Positions 44,817-54,879 are shown, counted from the stretch's first letter. The stretch: 64,000 nt of DNA from CAWDPQ01 sp049642465 (GCA_049642465.1 JBAROV010000039.1:1-64000); one strand, 5' to 3'. Notes: generated by a model from the letters alone, not told the origin. Program-made: numbers and translations.

Positions 44817-46184
44817 TCACGCTCTCGACATCAACTCTCGGACCTTACCCACGATCAGTTCTTCGACTTCTTCAGTGAACGGGCCCGGGCGGCCGTAGTA
44901 GATCATCGCGTCTGCGCCCTCGTAACCGCCTTCGCGCAACACGCGAAGAGACGGCACGTAGCCAAAGACGTCGTTGCTATAGCCAGCGACCCACATCGTC
45001 TCGTTCTTGTTTTCGCCGGCCAGCCGCAGCGCGTAGTCGACAACGACTTCCCCGCCGAGGGCAACCATGGTGAAATTTCCCTTCGACTCGCCAGCGGCAC
45101 CGGCGCGCTCGCTCAGGGCAGGCCCAAACCGCCACACCTGCACAGGGTCCGGCTGCTTCGTCGGCAATGGGCCCTGTCGCGCCATCAACGCATCGTAACG
45201 CTGGAGATATACCGAGTCCACTTTCAGTTGCTGCTTCCAGCGCTCGCGCGCGTCGGAACCGACGAACGGTAGATCGACGGTGCCATACGAGGTGCGCAGC
45301 GACGAAGCAATGGCTGTCGCTGAGGGGAGTGCGCGGTCGACCGCGTCAGCGAGCGCGACGCCATGCGACTGAACAAGCTCGGGCGTCCCGCGCGGGCTTG
45401 GATTGGCATCAGCGCCGCAGCCTGCCACGAAGAGCGCCGTGGCGCCTTGATGTCGCTTTTCTAGCTCGGCCTGCGCGACACCGGCGTAATCCCCGTGGTA
45501 TTGCACGAAGGCGTCGCCCAGCGTGGTGTTGTGGCACGCGTAGCCGAAGACCATCGCGACAGGCGTACCGTTCGCATTGTCGATCCGGAGAATCGGTACC
45601 GAATGATCGACCGGTCCGAGCGGCTTGAAACTCACGCGCCGATTCGCGGCAAACGTTGCCTCGCCGCGCGAGTAACCGACACGGGCAGGGGCCAACCGCT
45701 TCAATGCTTCGCTCACGACAGCGATCAGCTGCTCCTCGAGTTTTTCGGAGTACGACCGGATGTCAGCCCATTGCTCCGGTGTGAGGTCATAGGCGACTGA
45801 AAGCTGTTCGTCGACGACCGGGCCGCAGTGCGTGTGGCTGGCGTTGAAAAGCAGATCCGCTCGCCGAATGCGATGCTGCTGTTGCAGGGCGGCCGAGACG
45901 CGATCCGTGATCCGTGCCGTGAGGCCGAGCAAATCCGTGGTGACCAGCACCACTGGATTGCCCGTGCCCGCCTGCAGCGCGAGCGCCTTTGCGTGGAGCG
46001 GTAGCGAGACACCCTGCGACGCCTGCTTGCGGCGCGCAAAGCCAGCCATCCACAGCGAGCGGTCGGGCGTGATGTTGATGGTCGCGACGCCGGCCTTCCA
46101 GGCAGGAGACCGCTGGGGCCTGATCAGAAATGCCGGTGCCACTGCCCCAGCAACAATGCTGCCGAGAAACGTGCGGCGATCCAT
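44817..46184 (-). CDS. exported neutral/alkaline ceramidase-like protein
   Basis: The protein has 455 aa. It has a Tat-type signal (MDRRTFLGSIVAGAVAP). The ceramidase N-terminal domain is indicated by GVATINITPDRSLWMAGF, VLVTTDLLGLTARITDRV and the metal motif NASHTHCGPVVDEQ, then FGYACHNTTLG, FVAGCGADANP. It is shorter than true neutral ceramidases (about 650-700 aa) and lacks their C-terminal domain, so the amide substrate may differ. It lies two bases after the cytochrome gene stop. Confidence 0.85.
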   Translation of the reverse strand: MDRRTFLGSIVAGAVAPAFLIRPQRSPAWKAGVATINITPDRSLWMAGFARRKQASQGVSLPLHAKALALQAGTGNPVVLVTTDLLGLTARITDRVSAALQQQHRIRRADLLFNASHTHCGPVVDEQLSVAYDLTPEQWADIRSYSEKLEEQLIAVVSEALKRLAPARVGYSRGEATFAANRRVSFKPLGPVDHSVPILRIDNANGTPVAMVFGYACHNTTLGDAFVQYHGDYAGVAQAELEKRHQGATALFVAGCGADANPSPRGTPELVQSHGVALADAVDRALPSATAIASSLRTSYGTVDLPFVGSDARERWKQQLKVDSVYLQRYDALMARQGPLPTKQPDPVQVWRFGPALSERAGAAGESKGNFTMVALGGEVVVDYALRLAGENKNETMWVAGYSNDVFGYVPSLRVLREGGYEGADAMIYYGRPGPFTEEVEELIVGKVRELMSRA

Positions 46185-46186
46185 GG

Positions 46187-49100
46187 TTATTGTCTCCCCA
46201 CAATGAACTGCAGCAGATCGGCCATGTCTTGCTGCGACAATCCATCCTCGAGTCCTTCGGGCATCATCGACTGCTCGAGACTCTTGATCCCCACGATGTT
46301 CGCCCGCTGCACCACGACAGGCTGGGCAAACGGCGGCCGCAGGGTCACGCTGATCTGCGTCTCGTTCTGCATGATGCCACTGAGGCTGCTGCCGTCCTTC
46401 AGTTCGACAAGATACAGTCGGTATCGAGCCTCCACCGTGCGATTCGGCTCGACGATGTGGGTCAGAATCTCTTCCCGGTTCCAGCTCTTCACGGTCGTCA
46501 AGCTCGGGGCCACGACGTTGCCGTCGCTGCCGGGATCATGGCAGACCGCGCATCGCGCCTTGTAGGTTGACTGTCCTCTCAGGTCGCTGCCGCGGAGATC
46601 GAGAGCCGGCCGGTATCGTTCGATGACAGCGCGTCGATCGCCGGCCGCGGCACGGCTGAACAGTGGCGCTGCAGCCTCGCGCACCTCTTGATTCCGATGC
46701 GCCATCAGGAATGCCGTCTGCGTCGGCGTCAGCTCGTTGCGCAGCACCAGTCCGGACGCGATCGCCTTGACCAACGCCATGGCGCGTTCGGGACGCGCCA
46801 GCAGCACAGGAAGAAGCTCGCGGCGCTGGAGCGGCGTGAAACGCGACCAGCGTTGAATGATTCCACCGGCGAGATCCGGGCGATCAAGCCTGTTCAATGC
46901 ACCGAGGGCGGCGGACTGCACGGCCCGAGCCTCGTTGGTCGTCAGCAGCGTCCTCAGAGTCGCTGACAGATCGGAGGTCGGCGACGTCAGGCCCAGCAGC
47001 TCAATCGCCTGCACGCGTGTCGATTCGACTGCCTTTGGATCCCTGACGGTTGTCAGCGCGTGATCGATGAGCGGCTGCAATCTCGATTGAAACAGTGCCA
47101 GTGGAACATCGGCGCGCTGAAGGCCATCAGCAAATCCGGAGAGATACGCAAACGCGAGTCGCCGATCCTTGACGGAATCGAGAAAGCCGAGCGCCGCGAG
47201 CAACTCGCGCCCCTTGTTGCGGCTGCCGATAACGCGCAGCAAGTCTCGCAGGAAGGTCTGACCGGACGAAGACGCCGTCAGTGTGGCGTCAGAGGCAAGC
47301 CGTGAGAATACCTCGCCAGTGCCCTCCGCAAGCGAGGTCAGGACCGCGACGTGCATCCACGACTGGTCGACGTCCCGCTTCAGGAGTTCCGCGAGGGCGG
47401 AATTGCGATCGGGATGGGACAGTTCGCCGAGCGTGAATGCCGTCTGATATCGCACGCGCGCATCCTGATCGTCTACCCGTGCTCGCACCTGCCGCCAGAG
47501 CGCTTCGGATAGGTGCGCAGCAAACCTCTCCGACAGGCGGACGGCGTGTTCGCGAACGCCGGCTTCGGGATCCGCAAGCCCGCGGAGCACATCTGATTCG
47601 GACAGCGCGTCGAGACCCTCGAGCGCGTAGAGGGCGTGCAGACGACCCATCGCAGAAGAGGACTCCTCGAGCAAGCGCACGAGAGCGGGAATTGCGGACT
47701 TGTCCTGGCGTTCGTAGAGCAAGCGGGCCGCGGTTTCGCGGTGCCACGCGTTGGTGTGCGCCAGCGTGGCGACGAGTTCTGCCGTGGTGAGCCGACCAAG
47801 CCTCACGGGAGCAGGTCGACGGAATCGGTCTGGAACGATCCGATAGATCCGACCGCGATCGTTGCCGCGGTTCAGATCCTTGACGCGCTTGATCGATTCG
47901 GGGATGCCGTCTGAAAAGTCGAGAATCTCGCGATAGAGATCCGCCACATACAGCGCGCCGTCCGGTCCATTGGCGAACGCGACGGGTCGAAACCAGAGGT
48001 CGGTGGACGCGAGAAACTCTTCACTCGTCTCATCGGCCGCTCGCCTCGCGCGAAGCCCGACACCGCTGGTCGTGAGCGTACGATGGTGGACGAGGTTGTT
48101 GCCGGCCACTCCGACAAACGCGCTGTGCCGGTAGTCGGGAGGAAACGCGTCGCCGCGATAGAGCGTGACGCCGCTCGAGGCGATGAGGTACGCGGGCGGC
48201 TGCGGCGGCGGTCCGGCGAACACGCCTTCGGCACGCCACCGGTTCCGGATGCGACGCCAGGGATCTTCGGGGCTGATGCGATGGACCAGTTGCCGGTCAT
48301 TCGTCTCGCCCTGGTCGAGCGCGATATCGATGCGCGCCGGCGGCGGTGAATAGTTGGGGTTCCGTCCGGCATAGCGATCTTCGTACATCAACATCTGCAC
48401 CGCGTTCGTTTGCGTGCAGACGAACTTGCGTCCGTAGTCGTCAAAGCTCAGGCCCTGCTTGCCGCCTCCACTCTCGGCGCGCAGGCGGTGGCTACGCGGA
48501 TCGAACGAGAAATCACGTCCACGAAGATCGAGCGGCGGCTCGCCGGTGGCGGCGACGGACACGATCGTGCCGCCGTGCCCCTTCGCTCCGTGAATGCGGT
48601 TGTCCAGACTCCACGTCAGGCTGTTCATGAACATCTGACTGTCGAGACGGTCTCGCTGATTGCCGAACCCGGTGAACACCACCTGACGGATGTCTGCCAC
48701 ACCGTCGCCGTTGATGTCCTTCATATAGAGGAGATCTGGCTCCAGCCCGACGTAGACGCCGCCGTTGTAAGGAAACACGGCCGACGGATACCGCAGCTTG
48801 TCCGCGAAGATCGTGCTCTTCTCGAATGTGCCGTCGCCGTTCGAGTCCTCGAGGAGACGAATGCGTCCAATGCGTTCGTCGAACATCAGGTCGGTGCGCG
48901 TTTCGGATTGATACCAGCGCATCTCGACGACATAGAGGCGGCCGTCCTCGTCAAACGCGAGCTGGATGGGATCGACGACGAGTGGTTCATGCGCGACGAG
49001 CTCGAGGCGGAAGCCTTGCTTGATGCGAAACGTCTCGAGCGCGTGCTCGGGTTCGACCGGCGGAATGTCAGGGATATCGCGGGGATCGACTTCGAGGCCG

Positions 49101-49228
49101 AGAGAGATGTCGGTTTCGCGTGGATTGAGATACCTGTCGCGCGTCTCCGTACCGGCCGGCGGCTTCTGCTGGCTTTGTGCGGCGGCCACAGCCCCCGCCA
49201 GCAACAGCAGCGCTCCGATGGTTCGCAT
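46187..49228 (-). CDS. PVC-type membrane-bound dehydrogenase-like c-type cytochrome
   Basis: The protein has 1013 aa with a signal peptide (TIGALLLLAGAVAAAQS). Residues about 60-460 form a propeller (FRIKQGFRLELVAHEPLVVD; FDEDGRLYVVEMRWYQSETR). HEAT-like repeats follow to about 830. A single cytochrome c domain near the C-terminus carries CAVCHDPGSDGNVVAPSL (about residue 892), then a methionine-bearing EQSMMPEGLEDGLSQQDM. It probably oxidises a sugar or alcohol in the periplasm and passes electrons on. It is first in the run of minus-strand genes down to 40516. Confidence 0.88.
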   Translation of the reverse strand: MRTIGALLLLAGAVAAAQSQQKPPAGTETRDRYLNPRETDISLGLEVDPRDIPDIPPVEPEHALETFRIKQGFRLELVAHEPLVVDPIQLAFDEDGRLYVVEMRWYQSETRTDLMFDERIGRIRLLEDSNGDGTFEKSTIFADKLRYPSAVFPYNGGVYVGLEPDLLYMKDINGDGVADIRQVVFTGFGNQRDRLDSQMFMNSLTWSLDNRIHGAKGHGGTIVSVAATGEPPLDLRGRDFSFDPRSHRLRAESGGGKQGLSFDDYGRKFVCTQTNAVQMLMYEDRYAGRNPNYSPPPARIDIALDQGETNDRQLVHRISPEDPWRRIRNRWRAEGVFAGPPPQPPAYLIASSGVTLYRGDAFPPDYRHSAFVGVAGNNLVHHRTLTTSGVGLRARRAADETSEEFLASTDLWFRPVAFANGPDGALYVADLYREILDFSDGIPESIKRVKDLNRGNDRGRIYRIVPDRFRRPAPVRLGRLTTAELVATLAHTNAWHRETAARLLYERQDKSAIPALVRLLEESSSAMGRLHALYALEGLDALSESDVLRGLADPEAGVREHAVRLSERFAAHLSEALWRQVRARVDDQDARVRYQTAFTLGELSHPDRNSALAELLKRDVDQSWMHVAVLTSLAEGTGEVFSRLASDATLTASSSGQTFLRDLLRVIGSRNKGRELLAALGFLDSVKDRRLAFAYLSGFADGLQRADVPLALFQSRLQPLIDHALTTVRDPKAVESTRVQAIELLGLTSPTSDLSATLRTLLTTNEARAVQSAALGALNRLDRPDLAGGIIQRWSRFTPLQRRELLPVLLARPERAMALVKAIASGLVLRNELTPTQTAFLMAHRNQEVREAAAPLFSRAAAGDRRAVIERYRPALDLRGSDLRGQSTYKARCAVCHDPGSDGNVVAPSLTTVKSWNREEILTHIVEPNRTVEARYRLYLVELKDGSSLSGIMQNETQISVTLRPPFAQPVVVQRANIVGIKSLEQSMMPEGLEDGLSQQDMADLLQFIVGRQ

Positions 49229-49406
49229 GGATGGCGGCAGTCTACCGCTGCATGCGGACTGGCGTCGAGCAGCAAGCGCTGAACACGCCGACGGCTCTCA
49301 CGACGACACGACGCAGGACGCTGGCACGCCCCGACCGGGCAATCACGAAGGGCCTCTGTCTGCGACTGTCGCTGCAGCTACTCTCGTCCGACGGTCGCTC
49401 GAAGAC

Positions 49407-49448
49407 TTGACATTCGGCCCGACGACTGTCATACTGTCATATGACAGT
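49407..49448 (+). promoter_or_regulatory. promoter with palindromic operator for the GntR-ABC operon
   Basis: TTGACA (49407-49412) and CATACT (49430-49435) have 17-base spacing. A perfect palindrome, ACTGTCAT-ATGACAGT (49433-49448), covers the -10 end and the start of transcription. A third half-site, ACTGTCAT, directly precedes it (49425-49432). The arrangement is that of a self-repressing GntR promoter. No ribosome site stands before the ATG at 49451, so the transcript may be almost leaderless. Confidence 0.75.
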
Positions 49449-49450
49449 CA

Positions 49451-49855
49451 ATGCTATTCCAACTGAACTTCAAGTCCGGCAAAGCGGTCTACCTCCAGCT
49501 GGTGGACCAGGTGAAGGTCGCGGCAGCGTCGGGAGCCGTGCAGCCCGGCGACCCCCTCCCCGGCATCCGGCCGCTCGCCGAGCAACTGCGCGTGAACCGG
49601 AACACGGTGGCGAAAGCGTACGCGGAGCTTGAAAGCCAGGGCGTAATCGAAACCGTCGCCGGTAAAGGCTGCTTCGTTCGGCCGAACAGCTCCCCGTTCC
49701 GGAAGGATGTCCGTCGCAAGCTGCTCGCCGAAACGATAGACGAAGCCGTCGTCCACGCACATCACCTTCAGATCGGAAAAACGGATTTCCTGCGGCTGGC
49801 CGAGGAACGCTTCGACGCGCTCGAAGACAAGCGGGCCCGCGCCGCGCAGTCATGA
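49451..49855 (+). CDS. GntR-family (YtrA-type) transcriptional regulator
   Basis: The protein has 134 aa. The winged helix is typical of GntR: GKAVYLQLVDQVKVAAASG, then PLAEQLRVNRNTVAKAYAEL and ETVAGKGCFV. The effector part is only about 50 residues, as in the short YtrA subgroup that controls ABC exporters next to it. It very likely binds the ACTGTCAT palindrome on its own promoter. Its stop overlaps the ABC ATPase start by four bases. Confidence 0.9.
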   Translation: MLFQLNFKSGKAVYLQLVDQVKVAAASGAVQPGDPLPGIRPLAEQLRVNRNTVAKAYAELESQGVIETVAGKGCFVRPNSSPFRKDVRRKLLAETIDEAVVHAHHLQIGKTDFLRLAEERFDALEDKRARAAQS

Positions 49856-50766
49856 CGCCTATGACCATCCAACCAGCGATCCAGATCGACGGGCTTGTCC
49901 GGCGCTACGGCCGCACCGAGGCGGTCAACGGCCTCAGCCTCCGCGTGCAGCCGGGCCGCTGCTACGGATTCTTCGGCCGGAACGGCGCGGGCAAGACGAC
50001 GACGATCAAGTGCCTGCTGAACCTGCTGCGGCCGACCAGCGGCGACGTGAGGGTGTTCGGACGCGATCCCGCGCGAGATGAAGTCGGCGTGAAGTCACGA
50101 ATCGCCTACGTGCCCGATTACGTGGCGTTCTATCCGTGGATGACCGTACGGCAGACGCTCGATTACTTCGCGTCCTTCCGCCGCCGCTGGAACGAAGCGA
50201 CAGAGGCCGCTCTCCTCGGTCAGTTCCGGTTGGATCCGCGTCAGAAGACGAGCCACCTGTCCAAGGGACAACGCACGCAGCTCGCGCTGATTGCTGCAAT
50301 CTGCCCGGAGCCCGACCTTCTCGTCCTCGACGAACCCACGTCTGGTCTCGACCCGATCGTCAGACGCGAATTCATTGAAACCGTCATCGGGGCGTATCAG
50401 GAAGGCGCGCCCGGGACGCGCACGGTGTTCGTTTCGACACACCTCATCTCTGAATTCGAGGGTCTGATCGACGAGTTCACCATCATCGATGCCGGTCGAG
50501 AAGTGCTGACGCTCGAGGCGGATACTGCGCGCGAACGGTATCAGAAGATCTACGCCCGCTTCTCCCGTGAGCCCGAGCGGCTCGACCTCGCGAATGTCAG
50601 CCTGCTCCGTCACGAGGGGCGGGAGATCGAAATCGTCGTCAACGGAGACTCCGCCGAGATCATCGAGCGTCTGAGAGCCCGTTCGCCCGACCACCTCAGT
50701 ATGGAAGCCCTGACGCTCGAGGAGATCTTCGTCTCCACGCTCAAACCTCGGGCGGTCGTGGCATGA
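49852..50766 (+). CDS. ABC transporter ATP-binding protein
   Basis: The protein has 304 aa. Walker A is FFGRNGAGKTTTIK (about residue 40), the signature is LSKGQRTQL, Walker B is LLVLDEPTSGLDP, and the switch histidine is in FVSTHLISE. The C-terminal 80 residues are an extra regulatory part common in ABC-2 exporters. It pairs with the permease encoded downstream (four-base overlap). Confidence 0.92.
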   Translation: MTPMTIQPAIQIDGLVRRYGRTEAVNGLSLRVQPGRCYGFFGRNGAGKTTTIKCLLNLLRPTSGDVRVFGRDPARDEVGVKSRIAYVPDYVAFYPWMTVRQTLDYFASFRRRWNEATEAALLGQFRLDPRQKTSHLSKGQRTQLALIAAICPEPDLLVLDEPTSGLDPIVRREFIETVIGAYQEGAPGTRTVFVSTHLISEFEGLIDEFTIIDAGREVLTLEADTARERYQKIYARFSREPERLDLANVSLLRHEGREIEIVVNGDSAEIIERLRARSPDHLSMEALTLEEIFVSTLKPRAVVA

Positions 50767-52214
50767 GCCCGCCGGCGCTGTTCTCACCGGGTGTGACGAA
50801 AGAGATCCGCGCGCTGCTGCCGACCTGGCTCGGATCCGCCGGCGCCGTGATTGCCGCTGCGCTCATCTCAGATCGCAGCGTCGTCGCGATCGACGCCTTG
50901 GGCTACGTCGGGATGCTCGCGCTCGGCGCGCAATCCATCGGGCACGAGTACACATATCGGACCCTCGCCGGCGTGTTGTCCTTGCCACTGGATCGACATC
51001 GGCTGCTGCTGAGGAAAGTCATCGTCCTGGCCGCGATGCTGGCGACGCTGAGCGCACTAGCGTGGATCGTGCTGTTCAACAATCCGCAGTTCGTACGGCC
51101 CCGGCTCGATCAGCAAGTGTTGGTTGTGACCGTACTGTCAGCGTTCTTTCTGGCGCCGTGGCTGACGATGATCTGCAGGAGTTCGCTCGCCGGCATTGTC
51201 TTCAGCATCGCCGTCCCTGCCGTCATCCTCATGGCGGGTGACTTGATCGGCTTGGCACGCTACGGATCCGGCGGCGGCGCGCTCATCGACAACTTCAAGC
51301 TGTCATTCTTCTGGCGCGGCCTGTTCCTCGTCTGCGCCGCGGCTGCGGTGTCGGGCTGGCGCATGTTCGCACGGCTGGAAGCGATTGAAGGTCCAGGTGC
51401 CGAGATTCAGGCGCCCAAGTGGTTGTCGGGCGATACTTCGGCCGACACGACCGTTCCGCTTCGGCGGCACCATCCATATTGGTTGCTTGCCAGGAAGGAA
51501 CTCCGACTTCAGCAGATGACCTTCGCCGTCGTAATTCTCTTTAGTGCTGGCTGGGCGGCGCTGACCGTGTTGGCCAGTCTCACCAGGCAGCTGCCACTCA
51601 TACCGCTCGACGCAATCGCCGTGCTGTACTTCGCGATCCTCACTATTCTGATTGGCTCGCTGGCGAGTGCCGAGGAGCGTCACATGGGTACGCTCGAATG
51701 GCAAACGCTGCTTCCGATCGCGTCATGGAAGCAGTGGATGGTCAAGATCGGGATCGTGTTCGGACTCGTGTCGGTGCTCGGAATCGTACTCCCTGCCATC
51801 CTGATGGGCATGTTCGGACGGGTGGCGCCAGTCCTGCAGCTCGGCGGGACCATTCTTTTCGTGACGACCATCAGCCTGTACATTTCGTCGCTCTCGACAA
51901 GCGGCGTCAAAGCGATGGTTTTGACGCTCCCGGCAATCGTCGGCGTGTTCACTTGTATCCACCTCATCACGATGACCGCATTTCGCATGAGAGTCGGGCG
52001 CGGCATAGGCGTTGCGCGGGCCCCTCTTTTCGCACCATTCCCGATGGACGTCATCGTCTGGACCGCATTGTTGTCAGGGTTCATCGCCGTGGCGCTGCGG
52101 TTCGCATATCTCAACCACCGCTCCCAGGAGCGGAGCGTGAGAGGCGTGCTGAGGCAGACCGGCACACTGGCGGCCTACCTCGTCATTGCACTTGCGGCAA
52201 TGGTGTTCTTCTAG
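50763..52214 (+). CDS. ABC-2-type permease of the GntR-controlled exporter
   Basis: The protein has 483 aa with about twelve hydrophobic segments in two halves, split by a cytoplasmic stretch near residue 230 (RRHHPYWLLARKELRLQQMT). It resembles two ABC-2 permease domains in one chain. No known substrate motif. It probably exports an antibiotic, lipid or peptide, like the YtrA-type exporters. Confidence 0.78.
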   Translation: MSPPALFSPGVTKEIRALLPTWLGSAGAVIAAALISDRSVVAIDALGYVGMLALGAQSIGHEYTYRTLAGVLSLPLDRHRLLLRKVIVLAAMLATLSALAWIVLFNNPQFVRPRLDQQVLVVTVLSAFFLAPWLTMICRSSLAGIVFSIAVPAVILMAGDLIGLARYGSGGGALIDNFKLSFFWRGLFLVCAAAAVSGWRMFARLEAIEGPGAEIQAPKWLSGDTSADTTVPLRRHHPYWLLARKELRLQQMTFAVVILFSAGWAALTVLASLTRQLPLIPLDAIAVLYFAILTILIGSLASAEERHMGTLEWQTLLPIASWKQWMVKIGIVFGLVSVLGIVLPAILMGMFGRVAPVLQLGGTILFVTTISLYISSLSTSGVKAMVLTLPAIVGVFTCIHLITMTAFRMRVGRGIGVARAPLFAPFPMDVIVWTALLSGFIAVALRFAYLNHRSQERSVRGVLRQTGTLAAYLVIALAAMVFF

Positions 52215-52231
52215 ACGATACAAACCACCAA

Positions 52232-52248
52232 CCGGACCAATGGTCCGG
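52232..52248 (+). terminator. hairpin after the ABC permease gene
   Basis: CCGGACC-AAT-GGTCCGG is a perfect 7-bp stem with a 3-base loop, 18 bases after the stop. A TTTT run comes only 12 bases later (52261-52264), so it is at best a weak terminator. Confidence 0.4.
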
Positions 52249-52307
52249 GGCGTCGCGGCGTTTTACCCTTGATCTTCCCCTCCCCGGCTCCCGATAATTC
52301 GGCGTAC

Positions 52308-54866
52308 GTGCGTACGAATCTTGCCGCCCTGCTTGTCTTCCTGCTCGCTCTCCTGGGCTCGGCCCAGCGGGAGAACGTGGTGCGCGCGGCCGCAAACAGC
52401 GGTCAGCAGTCAACGCGTGCTTCGCGTCAACCGGTCCACGCCTCGCCCGCCGAAGGCTTCGAAACCGTCGTCAAGCCGTTTCTCGCGCGCCACTGCTACG
52501 AGTGCCACGGGAATAAAGGAGAACCCGAGAAGGGGCTGAACCTTCAGTCGTTCGAGTCAGTCGCGTCGCTGGTCGAACATCGCGACCGCTGGGACATGGT
52601 CGTCGAGAAGCTGCGTGGAAGCGAGATGCCGCCTCTCGAGGAAGAACAGCCGCCGGAAGAACGTCGCCAGGCGGTCGCCACGTGGCTCGCGAACGAGTTG
52701 GATCGAATCGACCGCACGACGCCGCCCGATCCCGGTCGCGTCACCGCGCGGCGCCTCAATCGCAACGAATACAACAACACGGTACGAGAGCTCCTCGGCG
52801 TAGACATTCGCCCCGCCGACGACTTCCCGCAAGACGACTCCGGCTACGGCTTCGACAACATCGGCGACGTGCTGTCGCTCTCTCCGGCGTTGATGGAGAA
52901 GTACATGACGGCCGCCGACCGCGTCGCCCGGCGCGCCGTGTTCGGTCCTGCAAAGATGGAAGCGACGCTGACACGATTGCGATCGGACGGCCGGCGTGTC
53001 AAGGAGAACCGGACCGTTCCTGAGCACTACGACGTCACCGGTTTGAGCCTGCCGAACGCGTTTCACTCGATTCATCGCATCCCGGTGGATGGCGAATATG
53101 CGCTGCGCGTCACGCTTGGTGGGGTTCGACCAAAAGGCTCGGAACCAGTCACGGTGTCGTTGTGGATCGATCAGAAAGAAGTGAAGTCCGCTGTGCACGA
53201 TCCGGAGCGATCGGCGACCTTCTCCGACGATCGGCAGGACTTTGGCGGCCAGACGCTCGAGTTCCGCGTCAACCTGAAAGCTGGAGATCGATGGATCGCC
53301 GTCGCAATTCCACGGATTTACGAAGGCCTCCCCCTCCGATACGCGGGGCCGAATCCGTCGAAACGGCCACCGCCTCCCGCGCCGCAATTCAGACCGCCAC
53401 CCAATGCCACGCCCGAACGCATCGAGCAGGCGCGCAAGCGGTTCGAGGAGACGCTGGCGGAACTCGAGAAGCTGCCGATCAACGGCGTTCGCGTCAACGC
53501 GCTGGACTTCGCAGGTCCTTACTCCTACGCGAAGGGTCCGTCTGTCGAGAGCGTCGCGAAGGTCTATACGTGCGGACACCGCAATGGCGCGCACCAGAAC
53601 TGGTGCACCGCGCGAATCATCGGCAGCCTCGCCAGGCGCGCATTCCGCCGGCCTGTTCCCGCGGCCGAGGTGAAACCGTTCGTCGATCTCGCGCGGCGCG
53701 CGCAGGAAGAAGAACAATCGTTCGAGGAAGGACTCGTGGTCGGAATCCAGGCTCTGCTCGTATCGCCTGACTTCCTGTTCCGAATCGAGCGCAACCGTCC
53801 GGGTGTCGCCTCGCATCAGATCACGCAGCACGAACTGGCGACGCGGCTGTCCTACTTCATCTGGGCGAGCATGCCGGATGCTGCACTCCGTCGTGCCGCC
53901 GACGCGGGGACGCTGCGACAGCCTCAAGTCCTCGCGGCACAGGTCCGCCGCATGCTGCGCGACCCGAAATCGCGCGCGTTGGCCGAGCACTTCGGCGGCC
54001 AGTGGCTGCAGTTCCGCGCACTCGAATCAGTGACACGCGATCGCGAACGCTTCCCCGACTTCGAAGACTATCTGCGACTGTCGATGCGGCGCGAAACCGA
54101 GCTCTTCTTCGAGCACATCGTCCGTGATGACCGGAGCATCCTGGACTTCCTCGACGCGCAGTACTCGTACGTAAACGAACGGCTGGCCAAACATTACGGA
54201 CTCATTGGAGTGACCGGCCCGGAGTTCCGAAAAGTGGATTTGAGCGGATCGCCTCGACGGGGTGTGGTCACCCAGGGCAGCGTGCTGACTGTTTCGTCCT
54301 ATGCGACCCGCACGTCACCGGTCCTGCGCGGCAAATGGATTCTCGAAAACCTGCTCAACGCGCCGCCTCCAGAACCGCCGGCCGATGTCCCGAACCTGGA
54401 TGAGACGACGATCGGCACAACCGCCACGATGCGCGAGCAGCTCGAGGAACACCGCAAGAACCCCACCTGCGCCTCCTGCCACCGGCGGATGGATCCGCTG
54501 GGTTTTGGCCTCGAAAACTTCGACGCCGTGGGCGCATGGCGGACGATGGACGGAAAATTCCCGGTGGACGCTTCCGGGACCCTGCCCGATGGACGGTCGT
54601 TTTCCGGCCCCGAGGAGCTGGCAACCATCCTCAAGGGGGACCGGGAGGCTTTCGGCCGAGCCATTACGTCCAAGCTCCTGACCTATGCCCTGGGAAGGGG
54701 TCTGGAGCGTTATGATAATCAGACGGTCAGGCGCATCGCGAGCCGGCTGCCGCGATACGAGTACCGCTTTTCGGGCCTGGTGCTGGAGATAGCCAGGAGC
54801 CTGCCGTTCCAGTCACGGCGCGTCACTGAACGGACAGTCGCTTCGAGTCAGCGGCCCGAGCGATAG
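52308..54866 (+). CDS. exported DUF1587/DUF1592/DUF1588/DUF1585 cytochrome-like protein
   Basis: The start is taken as GTG 52308, which puts the signal peptide (RTNLAALLVFLLALLGSAQ) at the N-terminus; TTG 52269 extends the frame by 13 codons. The protein has 852 aa. A planctomycete-type cytochrome domain holds CYECHGNKGEP near residue 63. The DUF1587/1592 parts follow (RLNRNEYNNTVRELLGVDI; TRLSYFIWASMPDAALRRAA). DUF1588 contains CASCHRRMDPLGFGLENFDA near 725. Such proteins are always accompanied by a DUF1552 protein, as here. The reaction is unknown; the two CxxCH motifs suggest electron transfer. Confidence 0.88.
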   Translation: MRTNLAALLVFLLALLGSAQRENVVRAAANSGQQSTRASRQPVHASPAEGFETVVKPFLARHCYECHGNKGEPEKGLNLQSFESVASLVEHRDRWDMVVEKLRGSEMPPLEEEQPPEERRQAVATWLANELDRIDRTTPPDPGRVTARRLNRNEYNNTVRELLGVDIRPADDFPQDDSGYGFDNIGDVLSLSPALMEKYMTAADRVARRAVFGPAKMEATLTRLRSDGRRVKENRTVPEHYDVTGLSLPNAFHSIHRIPVDGEYALRVTLGGVRPKGSEPVTVSLWIDQKEVKSAVHDPERSATFSDDRQDFGGQTLEFRVNLKAGDRWIAVAIPRIYEGLPLRYAGPNPSKRPPPPAPQFRPPPNATPERIEQARKRFEETLAELEKLPINGVRVNALDFAGPYSYAKGPSVESVAKVYTCGHRNGAHQNWCTARIIGSLARRAFRRPVPAAEVKPFVDLARRAQEEEQSFEEGLVVGIQALLVSPDFLFRIERNRPGVASHQITQHELATRLSYFIWASMPDAALRRAADAGTLRQPQVLAAQVRRMLRDPKSRALAEHFGGQWLQFRALESVTRDRERFPDFEDYLRLSMRRETELFFEHIVRDDRSILDFLDAQYSYVNERLAKHYGLIGVTGPEFRKVDLSGSPRRGVVTQGSVLTVSSYATRTSPVLRGKWILENLLNAPPPEPPADVPNLDETTIGTTATMREQLEEHRKNPTCASCHRRMDPLGFGLENFDAVGAWRTMDGKFPVDASGTLPDGRSFSGPEELATILKGDREAFGRAITSKLLTYALGRGLERYDNQTVRRIASRLPRYEYRFSGLVLEIARSLPFQSRRVTERTVASSQRPER

Positions 54867-54879
54867 CGAGGGCTGGCAG

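Noticed and set aside
52557..53990. 477-codon minus-strand frame
   Set aside because: It mirrors the DUF1592 gene, which has clear haem motifs and family blocks.
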